DNA of 52,065 nucleotides from JANOYC01 sp031428675 (GTDB lineage: Bacteria; Actinomycetota; Actinomycetes; Actinomycetales; Microbacteriaceae): the NCBI GenBank assembly GCA_031428675.1, contig JANOYC010000042.1, forward strand, positions 1 to 52,065. The letters are read 5' to 3'. The notes beneath the pieces were generated by a model. It had not been told where the DNA came from and ran no database searches. It worked only from the letters and a program-made list of their open reading frames with translations. The position numbers were made by a program, and so were the translations under genes. Position 1 is the first letter of the stretch. The number at the start of each line of letters is the position of its first letter. Below, in pieces: positions 37,806-45,855 of this stretch.

Positions 37806-39659
37806 CTACTTCTTGTCTTTTGTCTCCGTGTCGCCCGACAGCGCGGCAATGAACGCCTCCTGAGGCACCTCGACTCGGCCGACCATCTTCATCCGCTTCT
37901 TGCCCTCTTTCTGTTTCTCGAGAAGCTTGCGTTTACGACTGATGTCGCCGCCGTAACATTTCGCGAGCACGTCCTTGCGCATCGCTCGGATGCTTTCCCG
38001 TGCGATGATCCGCGCGCCGATCGCGGCTTGGATGGGCACCTCGAACTGCTGACGTGGGATGAGATTCTTGAGACGCTCGGTCATCAGTACGCCATAGGCG
38101 TATGCCTTGTCGCGGTGGACGATCGCACTGAACGCGTCAACAGCTTCGCCCTGCAGGAGAATGTCGACCTTCACGAGGTCGGCGTCTTGGTCGCCGCTCG
38201 GTTCGTAGTCCAGGCTCGCGTAGCCCGCGGTCTTGCTCTTGAGCTGATCGAAGAAGTCGAACACGATCTCGCCGAGCGGAATCATGTACTTGATCTCGAC
38301 GCGGTCCTCACCGAGGTAGTCCATGCCGATCAGGCTCCCGCGCCTCGACTGGCACAGCTCCATGATGGTTCCGACGTAGTCCTTCGGCGCGAGGATCCCA
38401 GCACGCACCATGGGCTCTGAGACAGAAGCGATCTTCGTGCCGGTCGGAAACTCGCTGGGATTCGTGACCGTGAAGTGTTTCTTGTCGTCGGTGGTCACTT
38501 CATACGTCACGGAGGGGGCGGTCGAGATGAGATCGAGCCCGAACTCGCGCTCGAGTCGTTCGGTGACGATCTCGAGGTGGAGCAGGCCGAGGAAACCGCA
38601 GCGGAATCCGAAGCCGAGCGCTACCGATGTTTCGGGCTCGTAATTAAGCGAGGCGTCCGAGAGCTTGAGCTTGTCGAGTGCTTCGCGGAGCACCGGGTAA
38701 TCGCTTCCGTCGATCGGGTAGAGCCCGGAGAAGACCATCGGCTTCGGATCGGTGTAGCCGGGAAGCGCTTTCGTCGACGGCTTTGCCGCGTTTGTGACGG
38801 TGTCGCCGACCTTCGACTGGCGCACATCCTTCACCCCGGTGATCAGGTACCCGACCTCGCCGACGCCGAGTCCCTTGGTGGGCGTCGGCTCGGGCGAACT
38901 CACGCCGATCTCAAGAAGCTCATGAACCGCACGCGTGGACATCATCTGGATGCGCTCGCGCGGGCCGAGCTTGCCGTCGATCATCCGCACGTAAGTGATG
39001 ACGCCGCGGTAGGAGTCGTAGACCGAGTCGAAGATCATCGCCCGGGACGGGGCGTCCGGGTCGCCCTTCGGCGCAGGGATCAGGTCGATGACGCGGTCAA
39101 GCAAATCCTCGACGCCCTGACCGGTCTTCCCGCTCACACGGAGGACGTCGGCCGGATCCCCGCCGATCAAACTCGCGAGTTCTTTCGCGTACTTCTCGGG
39201 GTCGGCCGCAGGAAGATCGATCTTGTTGAGCACCGGGATGATCGTCAGGTCGTTCTCGAGCGCCAGATACAAATTAGCGAGCGTCTGGGCTTCGATACCC
39301 TGAGCCGCATCGACGAGAAGAACCGCTCCCTCACACGCAGCGAGCGAGCGCGACACCTCATAGGTGAAGTCGACATGGCCTGGAGTGTCGATCATGTTGA
39401 GCGCGTAGCTCTGGCCGTTCAGTGACCACGGCATACGCACGGCTTGACTCTTGATCGTGATGCCGCGCTCGCGCTCGATGTCCATGCGGTCGAGGTACTG
39501 GGCCCGCATGTCGCGGTCGCTGACGATGCCGGTGACGCCGAGCATCCGATCGGCCAGCGTCGACTTGCCGTGGTCGATGTGGGCGATGATGCAGAAGTTG
39601 CGGATGAGGGAGGGGTCTGTCGCCGCGGGTTCTAGCGCGGTGTGTGCTCGGGGTGCCAT
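37806..39659 (-). CDS. lepA: Elongation factor 4 (LepA)
   Basis: A ribosome-associated GTPase of the EF-G family. G1 is IAHIDHGKSTLADRM, G2 in ERGITIKSQAVRM, G3 DTPGHVDF and G4 NKIDLP. Domains II-V follow (GDTVTNAAKPSTKALPGYTDPKPMVFSGLYP, then VALGFGFRCGFLGLLHLEIV), and the LepA-specific C-terminal domain is present (KAYAYGVLMTERLKNLIPRQQFEVPIQAAIGARIIARESIRAMRKDVLAKCYGGDISRKRKLLEKQKEGKKRMK). Length 617 aa. It stands 50 bp from the upstream aminotransferase gene. Confidence 0.97.
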   Translation of the reverse strand: MAPRAHTALEPAATDPSLIRNFCIIAHIDHGKSTLADRMLGVTGIVSDRDMRAQYLDRMDIERERGITIKSQAVRMPWSLNGQSYALNMIDTPGHVDFTYEVSRSLAACEGAVLLVDAAQGIEAQTLANLYLALENDLTIIPVLNKIDLPAADPEKYAKELASLIGGDPADVLRVSGKTGQGVEDLLDRVIDLIPAPKGDPDAPSRAMIFDSVYDSYRGVITYVRMIDGKLGPRERIQMMSTRAVHELLEIGVSSPEPTPTKGLGVGEVGYLITGVKDVRQSKVGDTVTNAAKPSTKALPGYTDPKPMVFSGLYPIDGSDYPVLREALDKLKLSDASLNYEPETSVALGFGFRCGFLGLLHLEIVTERLEREFGLDLISTAPSVTYEVTTDDKKHFTVTNPSEFPTGTKIASVSEPMVRAGILAPKDYVGTIMELCQSRRGSLIGMDYLGEDRVEIKYMIPLGEIVFDFFDQLKSKTAGYASLDYEPSGDQDADLVKVDILLQGEAVDAFSAIVHRDKAYAYGVLMTERLKNLIPRQQFEVPIQAAIGARIIARESIRAMRKDVLAKCYGGDISRKRKLLEKQKEGKKRMKMVGRVEVPQEAFIAALSGDTETKDKK

Positions 39660-39708
39660 CGTTCGGCTATTCTCCCACGCCGCTCAGCCGGAACCTGCCC
39701 GCGCGGGG

Positions 39709-40848
39709 CTATGGCGCGGGAAGTCGCCGCAGGCCTGCGAGAACGTCGTCGAGCTGGGCGGCCAAGCACACCCGGATCCACCCCTCACCGGAGCGTCCGA
39801 ACGCACTGCCCGGAGCGACGGCGACTCGCTGGTCGAGCAGAAAGTGCTCCGCCCAGGCTGCGACGTCTCCGCCGGACGCGTGGCTGACGTCGATCCACAG
39901 GTAGAACGCGCCATCCGGCGACAGGTAGTTGATCCGTCGTTCGTCGAGAACCCGCATGGCTTCGATCATGTTGGCCCGGTAGTGCTCCTTCGCGTCCGCG
40001 ACGTGTTGGTGGTCACCGGTGATGGCCGCGACCGCTGCGAATTGTGCCGGAGTATTCACGCAGCTGATCGTCGCTTCTTGCGCCGACCGCATCGTCGCCG
40101 ACATCCCCGGCGGTGTCACGAGGTATCCGACTCGCACCCCCGTCATCGCATACGTCTTCGACAGCGAGAACACGCTGAACACGCGGTCGTCGCCGTCCAG
40201 GCTCGCCAAACTCACGTGCGGGGTGCCGAACGTGAAGTACTCATAGACTTCGTCGCTGATCACCCAGAGATCGTGTCGACGGGCGAATTCAAGCAGAGCG
40301 CGCAGCACCGACTCCGGAAAAACCGTGCCGAGCGGATTCGATGGAGAGTTGACAACGATGGCGCGCGTTTTCGGCGTGACAAGCCTGTCGAGCTCCGCGA
40401 TGCTCGGGAGAAAATCGCGCTCGGGCCGGAGGGAGTACGACACGGGAACGGCGTCGAGCATCCGCGCATTCATGGTGAATGTTGTGTAGCCAGGATCGGG
40501 AATCAGCACCTCGTCGCCACAGGAGAGCAGGAGTTGCATAGCTTGGTAAAGCGCTTGGGTCGCGCCGATAGTCACCCAGACTTGTTCGACGTCGACGTGA
40601 AGGTCGTTCTCTCGCGCGAGCTTTTCGACGATCGCCTGTCGTAGCTCGGGGATTCCGCCGTTCGGCGAGTAGTTCGTGAAGTCGGCGTGCCACGCTTCGA
40701 TGGCCGCTTCGATAATGTGGGTCGCGACCGCAACATCGGGTTCGCCCACTTCGAGCGAGATCACGCCGGGCAATTGCACCGCTATTTCGTAGATCCGACG
40801 AATGCCGGATGCCGGTACTGCTGCGGTGTGCGGGGCAAGTGATGGCAT
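39709..40848 (-). CDS. Class I/II pyridoxal phosphate aminotransferase
   Basis: A 379-aa aspartate-aminotransferase-fold enzyme. The PLP Lys lies in VFSLSKTYAMTGVRVGYLV. SPNGGIPELRQAIVEKL, VTIGATQALYQAMQLLLSCGDEVLIPDPGYTTF, VNSPSNPLGTVF (Asn contacting PLP) and ISDEVYEYFTFG are standard, and WIRVCLA carries the carboxylate-binding Arg. The specific amino donor cannot be assigned. It begins upstream of lepA on the same strand, and diverges from rpsT with a 180-bp gap. It is probably not part of a biosynthetic operon here. Confidence 0.88.
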   Translation of the reverse strand: MPSLAPHTAAVPASGIRRIYEIAVQLPGVISLEVGEPDVAVATHIIEAAIEAWHADFTNYSPNGGIPELRQAIVEKLARENDLHVDVEQVWVTIGATQALYQAMQLLLSCGDEVLIPDPGYTTFTMNARMLDAVPVSYSLRPERDFLPSIAELDRLVTPKTRAIVVNSPSNPLGTVFPESVLRALLEFARRHDLWVISDEVYEYFTFGTPHVSLASLDGDDRVFSVFSLSKTYAMTGVRVGYLVTPPGMSATMRSAQEATISCVNTPAQFAAVAAITGDHQHVADAKEHYRANMIEAMRVLDERRINYLSPDGAFYLWIDVSHASGGDVAAWAEHFLLDQRVAVAPGSAFGRSGEGWIRVCLAAQLDDVLAGLRRLPAP

Positions 40849-40872
40849 TCCCTCAGGTTATAACCATCGCGA

Positions 40873-40902
40873 TTGCCGTTGGAGCGTCGGGACTGGTAAT
40901 GT
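40873..40902 (+). promoter_or_regulatory. Possible rpsT promoter
   Basis: TTGCCG (40873-40878) and TAATGT (40897-40902) are separated by 18 bp, about 130 bases before the rpsT start. The leader RNA contains a short hairpin CGGGCG-TT-CGCCCG near 40958-40971 that could take part in S20 autoregulation. Confidence 0.4.
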
Positions 40903-41028
40903 TCTCTGTTGGCTTGCGCGTACCTTTCATCGATCGAAATGTGCGTGTTCCGCGGCCCGGGCGTTCGCCCGTCGTGGCCGCCCGCAGTAGTCAGATCGTC
41001 CAGTCGAAACAACGTAGAGAGTAGCCAC

Positions 41029-41289
41029 GTGGCAAACATCAAGTCGCAGATCAAGCGCATCGGAACCAACAAGAAGGCCCAGGAGCGCAACAAGGCCGTC
41101 AAGAGCGAGCTGAAGACGGTCATCCGTTCGGCTCGCGAGGCGATCACCTCCGGCGACAAGAAGAAGGCGCTGAGCGCTTTCGTCATCGCCGGCAAGAAGC
41201 TCGACAAGGCCGCCAGCAAGGGCGTCATCCACAAGAACCAGGCCGCGAACCGCAAGTCGGCTATCGCGAAAAAGGTCGCTGCGCTCTAA
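41029..41289 (+). CDS. rpsT: 30S ribosomal protein S20
   Basis: S20 binds 16S rRNA early in 30S assembly. The 86-aa product is highly basic: ANIKSQIKRIGTNKKAQERNKAVKSELKTVIRSAREAI, then KKALSAFVIAGKKLDKAASKGVIHKNQAANRKSAIAKKVAAL. It starts with GTG 41029; an upstream in-frame extension would add about 40 residues that are not S20-like and is rejected. The ribosome site (GAGAG) is weak. It sits between the divergent aminotransferase gene and a repeat-rich gap, opposite in strand to holA. A hairpin follows the stop. Confidence 0.96.
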   Translation: MANIKSQIKRIGTNKKAQERNKAVKSELKTVIRSAREAITSGDKKKALSAFVIAGKKLDKAASKGVIHKNQAANRKSAIAKKVAAL

Positions 41290-41316
41290 GTCGCGCACCG
41301 CTTTCACACGGGCTCA

Positions 41317-41348
41317 GACGGGTCGTCACCTCCGGGTGGCGACCCGTC
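41317..41348 (+). terminator. rpsT terminator hairpin
   Basis: GACGGGTCGTCACC (41317-41330) pairs with GGTGGCGACCCGTC (41335-41348) around a 4-base loop, with one mismatched pair. The downstream sequence GTCGTTCCC has few T, so it may be a U-poor terminator, as is common in high-GC bacteria. Confidence 0.65.
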
Positions 41349-41363
41349 GTCGTTCCCGCGTCC

Positions 41364-41460
41364 CCTGCACCCCGCTCGCGGCCCCCGCTCCACCCCCATC
41401 CGCTCCCCTCCGCACTCACCCCCGCTCCACCCCCTCCGCACCGCCGCCTCCGCACTGACC
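41364..41460. repeat. C-rich low-complexity stretch
   Basis: About 95 bases are dominated by short runs such as CACCCCC, CTCCC and CCCCCTCC, so the minus strand has four or more runs of four or five G within 45 bases. The strand bias is strong. It may form G-quadruplexes on the minus strand, ahead of holA-directed transcription end. No gene is seen. Confidence 0.5.
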
Positions 41461-41461
41461 G

Positions 41462-41550
41462 CTGCGCGAAATTCAGGCACCGCGCGCGCCACGCCGCGCG
41501 GAGACCGACGCCTCCGGGGTGTCGGGCCAGGGCGCCTGAATTTCGCGCAG
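41462..41550. repeat. REP-like inverted-repeat element, copy C
   Basis: Perfect 17-bp arms CTGCGCGAAATTCAGGC (41462-41478) and GCCTGAATTTCGCGCAG (41534-41550), 55 bp apart. The AAATTCAGG core matches copies A and B, but the outer arm differs (CTGCGCG here, CCTTCGG in copy B) while staying complementary within the copy. Confidence 0.85.
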
Positions 41551-41582
41551 GCGAACGGTACGTGCTCGGGTGGCGCTGAGGC

Positions 41583-41676
41583 ACAGGCTTGGCGGAACTC
41601 AGGCTCGGCGAACCTCAGGCTCGGCGAACTCAGGCTCGGCGAACCTCAGGCTCGGCGAACTCAGGCTCGGCGAGCT
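41583..41676. repeat. Tandem repeats of CTCAGGCTCGGCGAA
   Basis: The 15-mer CTCAGGCTCGGCGAA occurs about five to six times in a row. Alternate copies carry an extra C, so the true period is 31 bp. It lies just downstream of the holA stop. Such arrays readily vary in length. Confidence 0.8.
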
Positions 41677-41680
41677 GGAG

Positions 41681-42688
41681 CTATTCGCCTCGTCGGGCGA
41701 TGACGCCAATCATGCGCTCCAGCGCGAACACCGGGTCGCGACCCGCACCCTTGATTCGGGCATCAGTGTCGGCGAGTAGCTCGATTGCGCGACCGAGCCC
41801 CTCATCGGTCCACCCCTGGACGTCGCGGCGCGCTCGATCGACCTGCCATGGCGCGAGCCCGAACGTTTGCGCGATCTGCCCCGAGCTCCCCCGCACGCCG
41901 TGCACCTTCGCCATAGTGCGAAGCTTCGCCGCAAACGCCGCCACCATCGGCACGGGGTCAGCGCCGGATGCGAGGGCGTGCCGCATCAGAGTGAGGGCGT
42001 CGCCATGCCTTCCTGCGATGGCCGCGTCGGCAACGGTGAAGGCGTTGGTCTCCACACGGCCGGCGTAGTAGCGATCGACCGTCTCCTCGGTGATGTCATC
42101 GACGCTATCGGCGAGCAACTGCTGGCACGCGTTCGCGAGCTCGGAGAGGTCGGCGGAGAACGCCGACACGAGTGCCCGGAGCGCGCCTGGTGTGATCCGC
42201 CGCCCGGCAATCGCGAATTCTGCCTTGGCGAAATCGAACTTGTCGCTGTCTTTCTTCAACTCGGCGCAGACCACTTCGACTCCCCCGCCCTTGCCCGACC
42301 TGACCGCGTCGAGCAAGCGCTTTCCGCGCACACCGCCGCCATGGCGCAACACGACACAGGTGTCGTCGGCTGGGTGCTCAAGATAGGCGATCGCGTCGGA
42401 AAGGAACGCGTCGGTGCATTTTTCTACAGCGGAAACGCGAATCAGCCGAGGTTCACCGAACAAAGACGGGCTTGCGAGCGTAATGAGCTCGCCGGGGACG
42501 TAGAGGTCGGCAGAAATGTCGCTGACTTCGAGCTCGGGGTCTGCCGCGCGGAGATCGTCTCGGAGTCGCCGGAGTGCGCGGTCGGCCAGCAGAGCCTCGG
42601 TGCCGGAGATGAGCACGACCGGAGCGGGTCGAACCTGCTGCCACGCCAGCCGCTCGATGGCGCTCGCCGGTGTCACTTTGCCCGCCAT
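41681..42688 (-). CDS. holA: DNA polymerase III subunit delta
   Basis: The delta subunit of the clamp loader opens the beta clamp. The 335-aa protein has the HolA layout: a AAA-like N-terminal part (APVVLISGTEALLADRALRRLRDDLRAADP), the LITLASPSLFGEPRLIRVSAVEKC segment, DTCVVLRHGGGVRGKRLLDAVRSGKGGGVEVVCAELKK, a middle lid, and the C-terminal collar (TNAFTVADAAIAGRHGDALTLMRHALASGADPVPMVAAFAAKLRTM). ATG 42688 is preferred over 42697. It follows comEC with a 30-bp gap, as in the conserved comEA-comEC-holA unit. Confidence 0.93.
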   Translation of the reverse strand: MAGKVTPASAIERLAWQQVRPAPVVLISGTEALLADRALRRLRDDLRAADPELEVSDISADLYVPGELITLASPSLFGEPRLIRVSAVEKCTDAFLSDAIAYLEHPADDTCVVLRHGGGVRGKRLLDAVRSGKGGGVEVVCAELKKDSDKFDFAKAEFAIAGRRITPGALRALVSAFSADLSELANACQQLLADSVDDITEETVDRYYAGRVETNAFTVADAAIAGRHGDALTLMRHALASGADPVPMVAAFAAKLRTMAKVHGVRGSSGQIAQTFGLAPWQVDRARRDVQGWTDEGLGRAIELLADTDARIKGAGRDPVFALERMIGVIARRGE

Positions 42689-42718
42689 GCGCGTCATCCT
42701 CTCTCCTACCGTTCCAGC

Positions 42719-45154
42719 CTAATCGCCGCCGCGGACCACCGACCGCTCGGTCCACACGTCGAGCCCTTCCGCCATCGAGGGGGCGACGAGAACAAGCCCG
42801 TCGGTGTCAGTGCGGTGAATCACCGTGCCCTGCGCTCGCACGGTGTCGAGCGCGGTGTCTGTCGGATGGCCGTAACGGTTGTCTCGCCCAACCCCGACGA
42901 TTCCCAATCGGGCACGAAGGGCAGCGTAGAGCGCTGGGTCTTGGCTTGCCGAGCCGTGGTGCGCGACCGTGATCACGTCGACGGCGGCGACGCCACCCGT
43001 TCGTAACAGGGCGGCTTGACTCTCGCGCCCCAAGTCTCCGAGGAATGTGGCGCTGAGACACGATCGAGCGCATTCCTCGCCGACAAACCTCACGACGACG
43101 CTCGATTCGTTTCCCGGTTTGAACGCCCGCAACCGGTCGACAGGCCACAGCACCTCCCAGCGGGCATCACCCAGTCGACCCGATGCTCCCGCAAACAGGC
43201 GGTGCAACCTCGCCCCGCCCGAAACTAGTCCGGCCACGATCGCGTCATCGTCCGCCCCTGCGCTTGGTCCGACCACGACGTCGCCGACTCGACCCGCGAC
43301 CGCAGGCAGCCCTCCGACGTGATCACGATCGAAATGTGTCACCACGAGGAGGTCGATCCGATCCACGCCGATATCGCTCAAGCACTCCGCCAACATGTCC
43401 GGGTCGGGGCCCGCATCGATGAGCGCGACCGCACCGCTGTTGCGGAATACGACCGCATCGCCCTGACCGACGTCGCATGCCGCGATCTGCCAGTTCGACG
43501 GTCGCGCGAGATCGATAGCGAGCCGGGTAGCACCTGCCGATATGCCCACGAGGATCATCGTCGACACGGCGAGGATTCCGGCGACCAAGCGCAAACGACG
43601 GCGCTGATCGGCAAGCGTGGTCACCATTGTCGCGACGGAGATCACCACCGCAAGGATGAAACCCGCGGCTCCCGCCGGCCACGCAATGCTCGCTCCGGGG
43701 GCGCTCGCCGTCGCCTCGGCCACGGAGGCGATCCATGTGGCCGGAATCCAGGCGATGACAACGAGCACCTGGCCGAGCCACGGCACGAGGGGCAAGACCA
43801 CGCAGGCAATGAGGCCGAGCACAGTGGCGACCGGCGCCGCGGGCGCGGCGACAATATTGGCTACGAGCCCGAAAGTTGGGATCACGGGAGCGAGCAGAAT
43901 GAGGATCGGTTGGCATCCCCACTGCGCCGCGAGGGGCACGGCGACAACAATCGCGAGTGCCCGCGGCATTACCCGTGACAGCACAGCAGCCAGTGGGCGT
44001 GCCAACACCAGAATTGAAGCCGTGGCCACGACGGAAAGCGCGAACCCGTAGCTTCGCGCGAGCCACGGATCGGCAAGAACGAGGATGAGCACCGCTCCAG
44101 AGAGCACGACCACTCCCGTGACGGGACGACCCGAACCCAGCGCAACGAGGGCGATAGTGGCCATGACGGCCGCCCTGAGCACGCTCGGCTCCGGCGTGAC
44201 CAAGACCACAAAACCAGCCAACACGACGATAGCGGTGGCGATCCTCGCTGCCCGCGGGACTCGCAGCGCACCGAGCGCGAGCATCACGAGGGCAACGACA
44301 ACCGCGCAGTTGGCCCCGGAAACCGCAGTGAGGTGGCTGAGGGCACTCGCCTTCATCGCGTCGTCGAGCGCACCGCCGACTGCCCGGGTGTCTCCGATGG
44401 CCAGCCCCGGAAGCAGATCTGCCCCGGTGCCGGGCAGAGTTTCCGCTGCGCGGCTGAGCCCCGAACGCAATTGTTCTGCGACGATCATCGCCGCTGGCGC
44501 CTCGGCTTTGAGCTGTGCTGGATGGGCGGCAAAAAGCAGGTAAGCCACAGTCGAGCCGGTGTCGGTCGCTCGGAGGGTGCCAACCACCTCAAACCGCGAC
44601 CCGGGCACGACAGCAGCCGCTGGTTCCGCGTCGAAAACGAGAGCTGGCGCCGAGGCTGTTGTCACTGAGTCACCAACGGTCGCAGACACGATGGTGACGG
44701 GCCACGAGCGCCCCGATGCCAAGGGCCCGGCTTCGACAATGGCGGTTACCCGATGTTGCGATCTGGCTGCGCGGTCGAGCCCGGTTGGATGGCGGCTTGC
44801 ATCGAGCGCCGCCACCGACAGGGCAGTCACCGCGACTACGGCCGCGACAGCGGCACAGGTCGCGACGACACTCCCCGCGTTGAGAGCCGCATCGCCCGTC
44901 AGGCGCGCTCGTCTCCTCGCGCGCGCAACGACGGCGATGGTCACGATGAGCAAGCCGATACACACAGTGAAAGCGAGGATTGCGATGATCGGCGCAATCC
45001 TCGGAAGCCCGATGATCACTCCCGCCGACAACCACGCCGAGACCGCGAGCACGGTGAGCCGGAGGTCTCGGAGGGCGAACACACCCGGGCCCGCCCGAGG
45101 CGGGCTAGGTTCGCCCCTTGTGCTGGCGTTCGAAGCACGGGTGCGAAGGTTCAC
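42719..45154 (-). CDS. comEC: ComEC/Rec2 DNA-uptake channel with metallo-beta-lactamase domain
   Basis: A polytopic membrane protein proposed to carry single-stranded DNA into the cell. The N-terminal half has many hydrophobic helices and the Competence domain (LSHLTAVSGANCAVVVALVMLALGALRVPRAARI...). An OB-like domain sits near 130-220. The C-terminal ~250 residues are a metallo-beta-lactamase fold with THFDRDHVGGL (HxxxDH metal site), TVAHHGSASQDP and GRDNRYGHPT. Length 811 aa. The GTG start overlaps the comEA stop by 4 bases. With comEA, it suggests natural-transformation machinery, though no pilus genes are in the window. Confidence 0.93.
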   Translation of the reverse strand: MNLRTRASNASTRGEPSPPRAGPGVFALRDLRLTVLAVSAWLSAGVIIGLPRIAPIIAILAFTVCIGLLIVTIAVVARARRRARLTGDAALNAGSVVATCAAVAAVVAVTALSVAALDASRHPTGLDRAARSQHRVTAIVEAGPLASGRSWPVTIVSATVGDSVTTASAPALVFDAEPAAAVVPGSRFEVVGTLRATDTGSTVAYLLFAAHPAQLKAEAPAAMIVAEQLRSGLSRAAETLPGTGADLLPGLAIGDTRAVGGALDDAMKASALSHLTAVSGANCAVVVALVMLALGALRVPRAARIATAIVVLAGFVVLVTPEPSVLRAAVMATIALVALGSGRPVTGVVVLSGAVLILVLADPWLARSYGFALSVVATASILVLARPLAAVLSRVMPRALAIVVAVPLAAQWGCQPILILLAPVIPTFGLVANIVAAPAAPVATVLGLIACVVLPLVPWLGQVLVVIAWIPATWIASVAEATASAPGASIAWPAGAAGFILAVVISVATMVTTLADQRRRLRLVAGILAVSTMILVGISAGATRLAIDLARPSNWQIAACDVGQGDAVVFRNSGAVALIDAGPDPDMLAECLSDIGVDRIDLLVVTHFDRDHVGGLPAVAGRVGDVVVGPSAGADDDAIVAGLVSGGARLHRLFAGASGRLGDARWEVLWPVDRLRAFKPGNESSVVVRFVGEECARSCLSATFLGDLGRESQAALLRTGGVAAVDVITVAHHGSASQDPALYAALRARLGIVGVGRDNRYGHPTDTALDTVRAQGTVIHRTDTDGLVLVAPSMAEGLDVWTERSVVRGGD

Positions 45155-45759
45155 AACACGATGTCATCGCGAAAGCCGTCGAGGGTGGCTTCACCTATCC
45201 CAGGAACGCTCAACAGATCGTCGATGGACGTGAACGGCCCGTGAGCCTCCCGCCAAGCGACGATCCGAGCCGCAAGTGCTGGCCCTACGCGCGGGAGAGT
45301 GTCGAGACCGGTCTCGTCGGCGCTGTTGATGCTGATACGACCGCTGACACCGCCGACACCGGTTGACTGCGCCTGCTCTCCCTCGCGGGGCACGTACAGT
45401 TGCTCGCCGTCGACGAGCAGTCGGGCGAGATTCGGTTGGTTTCGGTCGGCGCCGTCCTGGAAGCCACCGGCGGCCGCGATGGCGTCGACCACGCGCGCGC
45501 CGCCCGCGAGTTCGTAGAGCCCCGGTCGAGTCACGCTCCCCGCGACGTGCACGAAGATGGCGGTGGGGACAGAGCTGGTCGGGCCCACGGCGGGGGTCAG
45601 CCCGTCGTTGGCAGGGATCGTCGACGTCGTGCCGCGGGGAGCGAATGCCGTGATCACTGCACCGATGACCACGGCCGCTATGCACACCACAACTGCAGCA
45701 CCCACACCGACGCGCCAGCGCGGCGACCCGGCAGGGTGAGCGTCGAGGTCCTGAATCAC
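45151..45759 (-). CDS. comEA: ComEA-like DNA-binding competence protein
   Basis: A 202-aa membrane-anchored DNA receptor. One N-terminal helix (VGVGAAVVVCIAAVVIGAVITAFAP, near 18-42), an SLBB-type beta-grasp domain (AIFVHVAGSVTRPGLYELAGGARVVDAIAAAGGF), then two helix-hairpin-helix motifs at the C-terminus (ISINSADETGLDTLPRVGPALAARIVAWRE and SIDDLLSVPGIGEATLDGFRD). It starts with GTG 45759. The stop overlaps the comEC start by 4 bases. It probably binds DNA outside the membrane and passes it to ComEC. It is 96 bp from leuS. Confidence 0.94.
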   Translation of the reverse strand: MIQDLDAHPAGSPRWRVGVGAAVVVCIAAVVIGAVITAFAPRGTTSTIPANDGLTPAVGPTSSVPTAIFVHVAGSVTRPGLYELAGGARVVDAIAAAGGFQDGADRNQPNLARLLVDGEQLYVPREGEQAQSTGVGGVSGRISINSADETGLDTLPRVGPALAARIVAWREAHGPFTSIDDLLSVPGIGEATLDGFRDDIVL

Positions 45760-45855
45760 ATGCCGACGCTACGACTCCCGACCGCGCGAAATGCCGAGCG
45801 CGACCACATCGGGGGCGACGCGCTCTGGGTCGCCCCCGGTGGAGGACGAGAGTCG

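Noticed and set aside
41589..42068. A 159-codon plus-strand frame starting in the tandem repeats
   Set aside because: It is antisense to holA, and its repetitive N-terminus only reflects the 31-bp array.
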